From Pseudomonas gingeri (GTDB taxonomy: Bacteria; Pseudomonadota; Gammaproteobacteria; Pseudomonadales; Pseudomonadaceae): a stretch of DNA of 64,000 nucleotides. Positions 53,816 through 61,546 of this stretch are shown here, in pieces. The position numbers and the translations under genes were made by a program. The DNA lies in assembly GCF_013385425.1 (NCBI RefSeq), contig NZ_JACAQA010000020.1, forward strand, positions 1 through 64,000. Direction: 5' to 3'. Numbering within the stretch: position 1 is the first letter of the stretch; every line of letters begins with the position of its first letter. The notes beneath the pieces were generated by a model that made no database searches, was not told the DNA's origin, and saw only the letters and a program-made list of their open reading frames with translations.

Positions 53816-54217
53816 CTAGATGACTGGGTTGGTCTGGGTTTCCAGGGTCTGCAGCGCCTGATGGCAGCGCTCCTCGGCAGTGTCGAGTTCCAGTTGCATC
53901 TGTTCGATATCCAGCAGTTGCTGCTCCAGCTGCGCCCGGCGCTCGGTGATCTTCGCCAGCATGCTGTTGAGCTGCTTGTGGTTGCCGCTGGTGGGGTCGT
54001 AGAGTTCGATCAGTTCGCGGCACTCGGCCAGGGAAAAACCGATGCGCTTACCCCGCAGGATCAGTTTCAGGGTCACCTTGTCCCGGGCCGAGTAGATGCG
54101 TTCCAGGCCCTTGCGCTCAGGGCTGAGCAGGCCTTGCTCTTCATAGAAGCGAATGGCCCGGGTGGTGATGTCGAGCTCGCGGGCGAGGTCGGAGATGCTG
54201 TAGGTCTGGCTGCTCAT
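53816..54217 (-). CDS. liuR: LiuR, MerR-family regulator of leucine/isovalerate catabolism
   Basis: A 133-residue MerR protein: winged helix (YSISDLARELDITTRAIRFYEEQGLL, RIYSARDKVTLKLILRGKRIGFSL) and a C-terminal coiled coil (about 85-125). It matches the LiuR type that controls liu genes in gamma-proteobacteria. A TTGACGT-AT-ACGTCAA palindrome upstream indicates autoregulation, and the same operator type precedes liuA. Followed by liuE. Confidence 0.9.
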   Translation of the reverse strand: MSSQTYSISDLARELDITTRAIRFYEEQGLLSPERKGLERIYSARDKVTLKLILRGKRIGFSLAECRELIELYDPTSGNHKQLNSMLAKITERRAQLEQQLLDIEQMQLELDTAEERCHQALQTLETQTNPVI

Positions 54218-54257
54218 GAAAGCGCTCGAGAAAGGTCATGGCGCTAAGCTAAGGGCT

Positions 54258-54277
54258 GCTTGACGTATACGTCAAGC
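54258..54277 (-). promoter_or_regulatory. LiuR operator upstream of liuR-liuE
   Basis: GCTTGACGTATACGTCAAGC is a perfect 20-base palindrome, 40 bases before the liuR ATG. It shares the core TTxACGT-NN-ACGTxAA with the operator at liuA. Confidence 0.85.
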
Positions 54278-54301
54278 ATGCGTGAGGCATGCGATGACCT
54301 T

Positions 54302-54374
54302 TGTGGGAGCGGAGCTTGCCCGCGAAGGGGGCTTCAAGATCGCCAAAAGCTTCGCGGGCAAGCTCCGCTCCCAC
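54302..54374. repeat. REPIN upstream of liuR
   Basis: Arms TGTGGGAGCGGAGCTTGCCC (54302) and GGGCAAGCTCCGCTCCCAC (ending 54374). This is the same 'GTGGGAGCGGAGCTTGCCCGCGAA' subtype as at 38676. Confidence 0.85.
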
Positions 54375-54417
54375 GGGGTATGCGTTCAGATTCAAGTGAG
54401 CAGTGTTTTCCCCTGGC

Positions 54418-55347
54418 TCAGGCCTTGTCGAGCTTCTTCTCATGGGCCGTGACCTGTTGGCACAGCTCGATCATCTGCTCGCGCATCCAGCGGTTGGCCG
54501 GGTCCTGGTCGGTGCTTTCGTGCCAGTAGAGGTGGGTTTCCACCGGTGGCACGTCATTGACCGGCAACGGGAAGTAATGCAAGTCATGGCGGCGGGCGAA
54601 GCGTTCCGGCACGGTCATGACCATATCGGTCTGCTGCAACACCTGTGATGCCATCAGGTAATGCTGCGAACGCAAGGCGATCTTGCGCTGGATGCCCATC
54701 TTGCCCAGGGCCAGGTCGACATAACCCAGGCCATTGCGTCGGCTGGAAATATGGATGTGGGTGAATCCCATGTAGTCATCCAGGGTCAGCTTGTCCTTGC
54801 CCGCCATTGCATGGCCCTTGCGCATGGCACAGACATAGCGGTCTTCCATCAGCTTGACATGACGCACCTGGGGGTCGGTGTTGAGCGGCGCGTCGACGGC
54901 GAAGTCGATACGTCCGGCGGCCAATTCCTTGGTGGTCTCGCGGCGCTTGGAGAGGAAACTCTCGATCGCCACCGTCGGCGCCAGGCGACGCAGGCGCTGG
55001 AACAGTGGTGGCAGGATCACCGCCTCGGTGAGGTCGGTCATGCTGATGCGGTAGGTCTTGTTCGCCTGCAACGGGTTGAAGATCCGGCTTTCCTGGACCG
55101 AGATGCGCAGCAGCGACAGGGCATTGCGCACCGGGCCGATGATGTTCTGCGCCATCGGTGTGGGCACCATGCCCTGGGCGGTGCGCACGAACAGCGGGTC
55201 GTTGAAGGTTTCGCGCAAGCGTGCCAGGGCGTTGGACACCGCCGGCTGGGTGATGCCGACAATCTGCCCGGCGCGGGTCAGGTTGGCCTCGGTATAGATG
55301 GCGTCGAAGACGATGAAAAGATTGAGGTCTACCTTGCTCAGATTCAT
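54418..55347 (-). CDS. LysR-family regulator divergent from acyl-CoA dehydrogenase
   Basis: A 309-residue LysR protein of the NodD-like branch: VDLNLFIVFDAIYTEANLTRAGQIVGITQPAVSNALARLRETFNDPLFVRT. Effector domain from about residue 92 (RISMTDLTEAVILPPLFQRL). It is divergent from an acyl-CoA dehydrogenase gene, with a CCGAT/ATCGG dyad 34 bases before its ATG. Likely controls that gene; the inducer is unknown. Confidence 0.88.
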   Translation of the reverse strand: MNLSKVDLNLFIVFDAIYTEANLTRAGQIVGITQPAVSNALARLRETFNDPLFVRTAQGMVPTPMAQNIIGPVRNALSLLRISVQESRIFNPLQANKTYRISMTDLTEAVILPPLFQRLRRLAPTVAIESFLSKRRETTKELAAGRIDFAVDAPLNTDPQVRHVKLMEDRYVCAMRKGHAMAGKDKLTLDDYMGFTHIHISSRRNGLGYVDLALGKMGIQRKIALRSQHYLMASQVLQQTDMVMTVPERFARRHDLHYFPLPVNDVPPVETHLYWHESTDQDPANRWMREQMIELCQQVTAHEKKLDKA

Positions 55348-55380
55348 TTCGCGGCGCTCTTATTGTTAGGGTTCGATCAG

Positions 55381-55395
55381 CCGATCATATATCGG
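55381..55395. promoter_or_regulatory. Operator-like dyad between lysR and acyl-CoA dehydrogenase
   Basis: CCGAT-CATAT-ATCGG, a 15-base perfect dyad, is the most symmetric element in the 151-base divergent region. Confidence 0.55.
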
Positions 55396-55498
55396 TGATG
55401 AATGTTAATACACGGCGAGAATAGCTTTGGTAAATTTTCGTAGCTGATCTAGCATCGATTCCATGACTCCGACCACCTGCTCAAGAAGGTAGCTGCCC

Positions 55499-56728
55499 AT
55501 GGATTTCGCCTATTCGCCCAAGGTTCAGGAACTGCGTGAACGCGTGACCGCGTTCATGGACACTTATGTGTATCCGGCCGAACCGGTGTTCGAGCGCCAG
55601 GTCGCCGAAGGCGATCGCTGGCAGCCCACCGCGATCATGGAAGAACTCAAGGCCCGCGCCAAGGCCGAGGGGTTGTGGAACCTGTTTCTGCCGGAATCCG
55701 AACTGGGTGCCGGCCTGACCAACCTGGAATACGCCCCCCTGGCGGAAATCATGGGCCGCTCCTTGCTTGGGCCGGAGCCGTTCAACTGCTCGGCACCGGA
55801 CACCGGCAATATGGAAGTGCTGGTGCGTTACGCCAATGAAGAACAGAAACAACGCTGGCTGGAACCGCTGCTGCGCGGCGAGATCCGTTCCGCCTTCGCC
55901 ATGACCGAGCCGGATGTGGCTTCGTCTGATGCCACCAATATGGCCGCCCGCGCCGAGCGCCAGGGTGACGAGTGGGTGATCAACGGCAAGAAGTGGTGGA
56001 CTTCCGGCGCTTGTGATCCGCGCTGCAAGATCCTGGTGTTCATGGGCCTGAGCAATCCGGACGCACCGCGTCACCAGCAACATTCGATGATCCTGGTGCC
56101 GGTGGATACCCCCGGAGTGAAGATCGTCCGTCCATTGCCGGTATTCGGTTACGACGATGCGCCCCATGGTCACGCCGAAGTGCTGTTCGAGAACGTGCGG
56201 GTGCCTTACGAGAACGTGCTGCTGGGTGAGGGCCGTGGTTTCGAGATCGCCCAGGGTCGCCTTGGCCCGGGCCGGATTCACCACTGCATGCGTTCCATCG
56301 GCATGGCCGAGCGCGCGCTGGAGCTGATGTGCAAACGGGCGGTCAACCGTACCGCGTTCGGCCGGCCATTGGCTCGCCTGGGCGGCAATATCGACAAGAT
56401 CGCCGACTCGCGGATGGAGATCGACATGGCGCGCCTGTTGACCCTGAAGGCGGCCTTCATGATGGACACCGCCGGTAACAAGGTGGCGAAAAGCGAGATC
56501 GCGCAGATCAAGGTGGTGGCGCCGAACGTGGCCTTGAAGGTGATCGACCGGGCGATCCAGATCCACGGTGGGGCCGGGGTCTCCAACGATTTCCCGCTGG
56601 CCTACATGTACGCCATGCAACGCACCCTGCGTCTGGCCGACGGCCCGGATGAAGTGCACCGGGCGGCGATCGGCAAGTACGAGATCGGCAAATATGTACC
56701 GCGCGAGATGATGCGTTCGGAGCGCTGA
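55499..56728 (+). CDS. Acyl-CoA dehydrogenase (ACAD10/11-like)
   Basis: A 409-residue flavoprotein. Motifs are FAMTEPDVASSDATNMAA and WWTSGACDPRCKILVFMG in the middle domain, and RTAFGRPLARLGGN and IQIHGGAGVSNDFPLAYMYA in the C-terminal helical domain. It is most like the bacterial relatives of ACAD10/ACAD11, which act on branched or 4-hydroxy acyl chains, distinct from LiuA upstream. The substrate is not defined. Single gene, divergent from a LysR gene. Confidence 0.9.
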   Translation: MDFAYSPKVQELRERVTAFMDTYVYPAEPVFERQVAEGDRWQPTAIMEELKARAKAEGLWNLFLPESELGAGLTNLEYAPLAEIMGRSLLGPEPFNCSAPDTGNMEVLVRYANEEQKQRWLEPLLRGEIRSAFAMTEPDVASSDATNMAARAERQGDEWVINGKKWWTSGACDPRCKILVFMGLSNPDAPRHQQHSMILVPVDTPGVKIVRPLPVFGYDDAPHGHAEVLFENVRVPYENVLLGEGRGFEIAQGRLGPGRIHHCMRSIGMAERALELMCKRAVNRTAFGRPLARLGGNIDKIADSRMEIDMARLLTLKAAFMMDTAGNKVAKSEIAQIKVVAPNVALKVIDRAIQIHGGAGVSNDFPLAYMYAMQRTLRLADGPDEVHRAAIGKYEIGKYVPREMMRSER

Positions 56729-56739
56729 GAACCGCGCTC

Positions 56740-58074
56740 TTAATACACCCAGACCTCGACCCGCCGGTTCTTGATGCGGCCTTCATCCAGGGTGTTGGCC
56801 GCCACCGGCATCTGCGCGCCGAAGCCCTGGATATCGCGAAACACCACGCCGCCTTTCACCAGTTCGCGACGCACCGCCATCGCCCGCAGCTTGGACAGCA
56901 GGGCGGCGCGGGCCGGGTCGTTCTTGGCGTCGCCAAAACCCACCAGGGTCACCTGTTTGTTCAGCTTGCCCTGGGCATGCAGGTAATCCAGGACCCGCAG
57001 CACATCCTGGCGGGCCTTGTTGTCCAGGCTGGCGCTACCTTCCTCGAAACGAAAATTCACTGACAGGCGCTGCGCTTCTTTCGCCAGGGCCAGGTATTCC
57101 GGCGACATGGCCGGGCCGGGCGTGACCGGGATGGCTTGCACCGTCTGCGCGACAAACCCGTTGCCGGCGACAATCGCCTGGCCCGCCGGGCTTTGCGCGA
57201 AGCGCACCAGGGACGCGGCCCAGGGGTTCTGGCGGTTGGGCGGCAGGTAGAAGAACAGTCGTCGGGACAGCGGATAATCCTCGGTGGCGATCAGGCTGGC
57301 CAGCGGCAGCATCGCTTGCGAATCGCCGTCGACAATGGCCACGGCCTTGGCCTGGCGAACGTAGGGCAGGCCGATAAAGCCGATCCCCTGGTGATCCTGG
57401 CTGACCGCATCGGATAACTGTTCGCTGGATTCGAAACGCTGGGCGCCGACGGCCAGGGACTTGCCGCGACGGGCCAGTACCAGTTCCTTGAAGGTGTCCC
57501 AGGTCCCGGACTTTTCATCCCGGGCGTAGAGGTGAATGGCGCCGCCGATCCCGCCCAGTTCTTCCCAGGTTTTCACTTCGCCGGAAAAGATTTTCGCCAG
57601 CTCTTCGGTGTTCAGTCGGGTCAGCGGGTTTTGCGGATGAAGGATAATCGCCACGCCGTCGATGGCGATCACTTGCTCGGCGTCGGGGCTTTTCAGATCG
57701 CCGAGGCTGGCGAGGTCCGCCAGTTCGGCGTCCTTGATCGGACGGGAAGAAGCGGCGAGGTCGGCGGTACCGGCTTTCAGGGCGCTGAAGCCGGTGCTGG
57801 AACCATGGGCGGCGACTTCGATCCGGACCCGGCGGCCTTGCTCGGTGGTGGCGAGCACGCGCTGCTCGTTGTCCTTGCCGGTGTTGGCCAGGTGCACGCC
57901 GTGCAGGCCCTGTTCCTCGAGCCAGCCCTTGACCAGCGCCGGTCCGAGGTCGGCACCGATGGTGTTGGAACCCTGGATGCGCAGCGCCGGGCCGTCATCG
58001 GGCGGCGCGGGCAGGGCCGCCAGGGTCAGGGCGGGGAGGCCGCAGAGGATCAACAGTGAGAGTGCGCGCAGCAT
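56740..58074 (-). CDS. PstS-like phosphate-binding protein fused to an OmpA domain
   Basis: A 444-residue exported protein: signal peptide (LLILCGLPALTLAAL), a PstS/type-II periplasmic binding domain of about 300 residues (LRIQGSNTIGADLGPALV, HGSSTGFSALKAGTADLAASSR, YARDEKSGTWDTFKELVL), then a C-terminal OmpA/MotB peptidoglycan-binding domain (VNFRFEEGSASLDNKARQ, VTLVGFGDAKND, GRIKNRRVEVWVY). The binding domain probably holds phosphate or a related anion near the cell wall. The fusion suggests a tethered sensor or scavenger rather than an ABC-transporter partner. No pst genes adjoin. Confidence 0.88.
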   Translation of the reverse strand: MLRALSLLILCGLPALTLAALPAPPDDGPALRIQGSNTIGADLGPALVKGWLEEQGLHGVHLANTGKDNEQRVLATTEQGRRVRIEVAAHGSSTGFSALKAGTADLAASSRPIKDAELADLASLGDLKSPDAEQVIAIDGVAIILHPQNPLTRLNTEELAKIFSGEVKTWEELGGIGGAIHLYARDEKSGTWDTFKELVLARRGKSLAVGAQRFESSEQLSDAVSQDHQGIGFIGLPYVRQAKAVAIVDGDSQAMLPLASLIATEDYPLSRRLFFYLPPNRQNPWAASLVRFAQSPAGQAIVAGNGFVAQTVQAIPVTPGPAMSPEYLALAKEAQRLSVNFRFEEGSASLDNKARQDVLRVLDYLHAQGKLNKQVTLVGFGDAKNDPARAALLSKLRAMAVRRELVKGGVVFRDIQGFGAQMPVAANTLDEGRIKNRRVEVWVY

Positions 58075-58149
58075 GGGGCCTGCACCTTTTGTGGGCCGGA
58101 GTGCTGCAAGAATAAGTCAGTCAGGTTTCAGTTAAATGACGGCGCGTGA

Positions 58150-58962
58150 TCAGCCCAGCTCCAGCCAGATCGGTGCATGGTCGGAAGGCTTTTCCATGCC
58201 GCGCAATTCATAGTCGACCCCACCGGCCTTGACCCGTGGCAGCAAGCCATTCGAGGCCATGATCACATCGATCCGCAGGCCACGCTTGGGCTCGTCTTCA
58301 AAGCCACGGCTGCGGTAATCGAACCAGCTGAAACGGTCATTCACCTCAGGGTGCAGATGCCGGAAGCTGTCCACCAGCCCCCAGTTCTTCAGGCGTGCCA
58401 GCCATTCGCGCTCTTCCGGCAGAAAGCTGCACTTGCCGGTTTTCAGCCAGCGCTTGGCATTGTCGGCGCCGATACCGATATCGCAGTCCTCCGGGGAAAT
58501 ATTGATATCGCCCATCACCACCAGCGGCTGGTCGTGCTGGAACCGGCTTTCCAGCAACTGCTGCAGGTCCTGGTAGAAGCGTTCCTTGGCCGGAAACTTG
58601 GTCGGATGGTCGCGGCTTTCGCCCTGGGGGAAATAGCCGTTCATGATGGTTACCGGCGTGCCGTTTTCATCGGCGAAGGTGCCCCAGATAAAGCGCTTCT
58701 GGGCTTCCTCATCGTCGCCCTCGAACCCCTTGTGCAGGCTCAGTGGTGCCTGGCGCGACAGCAGCGCCACGCCGTAATGGCCTTTCTGACCGTGGAAATG
58801 CACGTGGTAACCCAGGGCTTCGACTTCAGCCTGTGGAAACTGGTCGTCGGAGACCTTGGTTTCCTGCAGGCCGATCACATCCGGCTGGTGCTTCTCGATC
58901 AGCGCCGCCAACTGATGGGGCCGGGCGCGCAGGCCGTTGATGTTGAACGAGACGATTTTCAT
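58150..58962 (-). CDS. xthA: Exodeoxyribonuclease III
   Basis: A 270-residue EEP-fold nuclease, almost the same length as E. coli XthA. Catalytic motifs: VSFNINGLRARPHQL, GLQETKVSDDQF (metal Glu), MGDINISPEDCDIG, and SDHAPI at the C-terminus. It cleaves DNA 5' of abasic sites and has 3'-5' exonuclease and 3'-phosphatase activity in base excision repair. ATG at 58962, directly starting MKIVSFN. Confidence 0.95.
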   Translation of the reverse strand: MKIVSFNINGLRARPHQLAALIEKHQPDVIGLQETKVSDDQFPQAEVEALGYHVHFHGQKGHYGVALLSRQAPLSLHKGFEGDDEEAQKRFIWGTFADENGTPVTIMNGYFPQGESRDHPTKFPAKERFYQDLQQLLESRFQHDQPLVVMGDINISPEDCDIGIGADNAKRWLKTGKCSFLPEEREWLARLKNWGLVDSFRHLHPEVNDRFSWFDYRSRGFEDEPKRGLRIDVIMASNGLLPRVKAGGVDYELRGMEKPSDHAPIWLELG

Positions 58963-59097
58963 GGGCGGCAATCCTGGCAAAACAGCGATGCTAGCCGACA
59001 AGTCCGGCGACGGCCAGCGTGGCGGGAGTGTCGATGCACTGCTAACGTTCTCTCAGATCGTTGCGGCAACGCGCCGCGGCCAGGGAGGTTGACCCCC

Positions 59098-59748
59098 ATG
59101 CCGGAAATGCCAGAGATCACGGCCCAGATCCATCTGCTCGACGGTGGTTATTCTCGCGAAGCACGCTCGCTGTTGTACCAGGCCTATCGGCATGAACCGA
59201 CGTTCGCCTATCTGTTCGAGGCTGAACGCCCGGGCTACGAACAGCGGGTCCGGGCCACGGTACGCGAGCGGGTCAAGCAACACTTTCTCGAGGATCTGCC
59301 GGCCATCGGGCTGCTGGTCAACGACCGCCTGATCGGCATTGCGCTGATCGCTCCGCCCCAACGTCGACTGGACATTACCGAGAGCTGGGTCTGGCGCATG
59401 CGCATGGTGCTGAGCACCGGCTTTCGCTGTACCCGCCGTTACCTGGAGTACCAGCAGGCGGTGCTCGCCTGTCTGCCGTCGAATTCGGTGCACGTGCTGC
59501 CGTTGCTGGGCATCCACCCGCAGTTCCAGGGCCAGCACTATGGCGAGCAGTTGCTGATGGCGGTGCACAACTGGTGTGCCGAAGACCCGCATTCCCAAGG
59601 CGTGGTGCTCGATACCGGTAACTCGCGTTACGTTGAGTTCTACAAGCGCCAGGGTTATGAGGACATCGGTGAGGTAGCGGTGGGACCGATCCGCGAGCAC
59701 GTGTTTTATCACGCCAACCCCCTGATGTTACAAACAGCAATGGCTTGA
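59098..59748 (+). CDS. GNAT-family N-acetyltransferase
   Basis: A 216-residue protein. The acetyl-CoA-binding motif A is HVLPLLGIHPQFQGQHYGEQLL and motif B is GVVLDTGNSRYVEFYKRQGYED. The N-terminal half (LLYQAYRHEPTFAYLFEAERPGYEQRV) resembles GNATs often next to xthA or tam genes. GGGAGG ten bases before the ATG. Acceptor unknown. Starts divergently from xthA. Confidence 0.87.
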   Translation: MPEMPEITAQIHLLDGGYSREARSLLYQAYRHEPTFAYLFEAERPGYEQRVRATVRERVKQHFLEDLPAIGLLVNDRLIGIALIAPPQRRLDITESWVWRMRMVLSTGFRCTRRYLEYQQAVLACLPSNSVHVLPLLGIHPQFQGQHYGEQLLMAVHNWCAEDPHSQGVVLDTGNSRYVEFYKRQGYEDIGEVAVGPIREHVFYHANPLMLQTAMA

Positions 59749-59818
59749 CTGTCGAACTTTCCGGTCGGTTTCGCGTTCTATGACGGCCTTAACCCAGCCC
59801 GTGATAGCATCCGCGCCT

Positions 59819-61546
59819 ATGATGTTTTCTATAAGATTGACCAGCGGTTTGCTCCTGCTCTGTTGCAGCATGGCGGCCCTGGCGCAAAGCGAACTCGATG
59901 TACGGGTCAAGCCGGCGAACGACGAGTTGAAGGCCAATGTGGAAGGCTACATTGGCAGTCTCGGCAATCGTGGTGAAAATGCCCTGCGGCGTTTCAGCCG
60001 CGGCGCGCAGGAGCAGGCACGCAAGGCCGCCCAGGCGCTCGGCTATTATCAGCCGCAGATCGAGACCGAAGTCGAAGCCGGCAAGACCCCCAAGCTGATC
60101 CTGACCATCGATCCCGGCGAACCGGTGCATCTGCGCAATGTCACCGTGCGCATCGAAGGCCCTGCCGCCAGCCTCAAGGCTTTCCAGATCCCCAGGAGTG
60201 ATGCCCTCAAGCCTGGTGCCGTGCTCAACCATGGGCACTACGAGGATACCAAGCGCCTGATTCTCAACCGGGCCTCGCGCTACGGATTTTTCAGCGGCCA
60301 CTTTATCAGCCAGAAGTTGATCGTCGACCCCAAGGCGGGCATCGCCGATATCGAGCTGATCTATGACAGCGGTCCGCGCTATTCCCTGGGACCGGTGCAT
60401 TTCGCCGGCGACACGCCCTTCGACGAAGACCTGCTGCACCGCATGGTGCCATTCAAGGCCGGTACCCCTTACGATTCCGAACTGATCGCCGAGCTCAACC
60501 AGGCCCTGCAATCGAGCGGCTACTTCGAAGGCGTGCGGGTGGATGCGGCACCGCTGGCGGCCAAGGACCGGGTGATCCCGGTCGAGGTCCAGCTCGATAC
60601 CCGCAAGCCGCGCACCATGGGCCTGGGCTTGGGTTATTCGACCGACGTCGGGCCCCGGGTCAAGGCCAATTGGACCCGCCACTGGGTCAATGCCCAGGGC
60701 GATAGCTACGGTATCGAAAGCGAGGTGTCCGCGCCCCGGCAGAATATCGGCCTGTGGTACGACCATCCGCTGGACCCGCCGCTCACCGACAAGCTGCGCT
60801 GGGCCGCCGGCTACCAGTACGAGGAAATCGCCAACACCGACAGCCTGAGCAAGCTGTTCACCATCGGCCCGGAATGGCACAGCAAGCTGCCCAGCGGCTG
60901 GCAGCGGGTGATCTCGCTCAAGTGGCAGCGCGAGGAATATCGCCTCGGCGACGACTCGGGCCTGAGTACCTTGCTGATGCCGGGCATCAATTACTCCTAT
61001 CTGCGCAGCGACAACCGCATCGATCCGCACAACGGCTATCGCCTGGAGTTCGACAGCAAGGTCGCCAAGGAAGGCCTGGCCTCGGACAATAACCTGCTGT
61101 ACGGCACGGCGACGCTCAAGGGCCTGACCACGGTCTGGGATAATCACCGTTTCCTCGGCCGGATCCAGTTCGGCGGCAGTGCCACCAATGGCTACCGGAA
61201 CGTGCCGCCGTCCCTGCGCTTCTTCGCCGGCGGCGACCAGAGCGTGCGCGGCTACGACTACCAGAGCCTGTCCCCGGAAAACTCCGAAGGGGATCGGGTC
61301 GGTGGGCGCTACATGGTCGCCGGCAGCCTTGAGTACCAATATTCCATCGCCGAGAAATGGCGGGTCGCGACCTTCGTCGACCAGGGCAACTCGTTCAATA
61401 CCCTGGAGTTGCCGAGCCTCAAGACCGGCGTCGGCATCGGCGTGCGCTGGATCTCGCCGGTGGGGCCGATCCGTCTCGACCTGGCCCATGCGCTGGACGA
61501 TCCCGGGGGTATCCGTTTGCACTTTTCCATGGGGCCTGAGTTGTGA
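59819..61546 (+). CDS. tamA: TamA, Omp85-family outer-membrane translocation protein
   Basis: A 575-residue outer-membrane protein: signal peptide (SGLLLLCCSMAALAQS), three POTRA domains (about 25-265), then a 16-strand barrel with the lid-lock-type motif GGDQSVRGYDYQSLSP and the C-terminal ISPVGPIRLDLAHAL...FSMGPEL. With TamB it moves lipids and some proteins to the outer membrane. Two consecutive ATGs (59819, 59822) give MMFS or MFS starts. The stop overlaps the tamB start by GTGA. Confidence 0.93.
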   Translation: MMFSIRLTSGLLLLCCSMAALAQSELDVRVKPANDELKANVEGYIGSLGNRGENALRRFSRGAQEQARKAAQALGYYQPQIETEVEAGKTPKLILTIDPGEPVHLRNVTVRIEGPAASLKAFQIPRSDALKPGAVLNHGHYEDTKRLILNRASRYGFFSGHFISQKLIVDPKAGIADIELIYDSGPRYSLGPVHFAGDTPFDEDLLHRMVPFKAGTPYDSELIAELNQALQSSGYFEGVRVDAAPLAAKDRVIPVEVQLDTRKPRTMGLGLGYSTDVGPRVKANWTRHWVNAQGDSYGIESEVSAPRQNIGLWYDHPLDPPLTDKLRWAAGYQYEEIANTDSLSKLFTIGPEWHSKLPSGWQRVISLKWQREEYRLGDDSGLSTLLMPGINYSYLRSDNRIDPHNGYRLEFDSKVAKEGLASDNNLLYGTATLKGLTTVWDNHRFLGRIQFGGSATNGYRNVPPSLRFFAGGDQSVRGYDYQSLSPENSEGDRVGGRYMVAGSLEYQYSIAEKWRVATFVDQGNSFNTLELPSLKTGVGIGVRWISPVGPIRLDLAHALDDPGGIRLHFSMGPEL

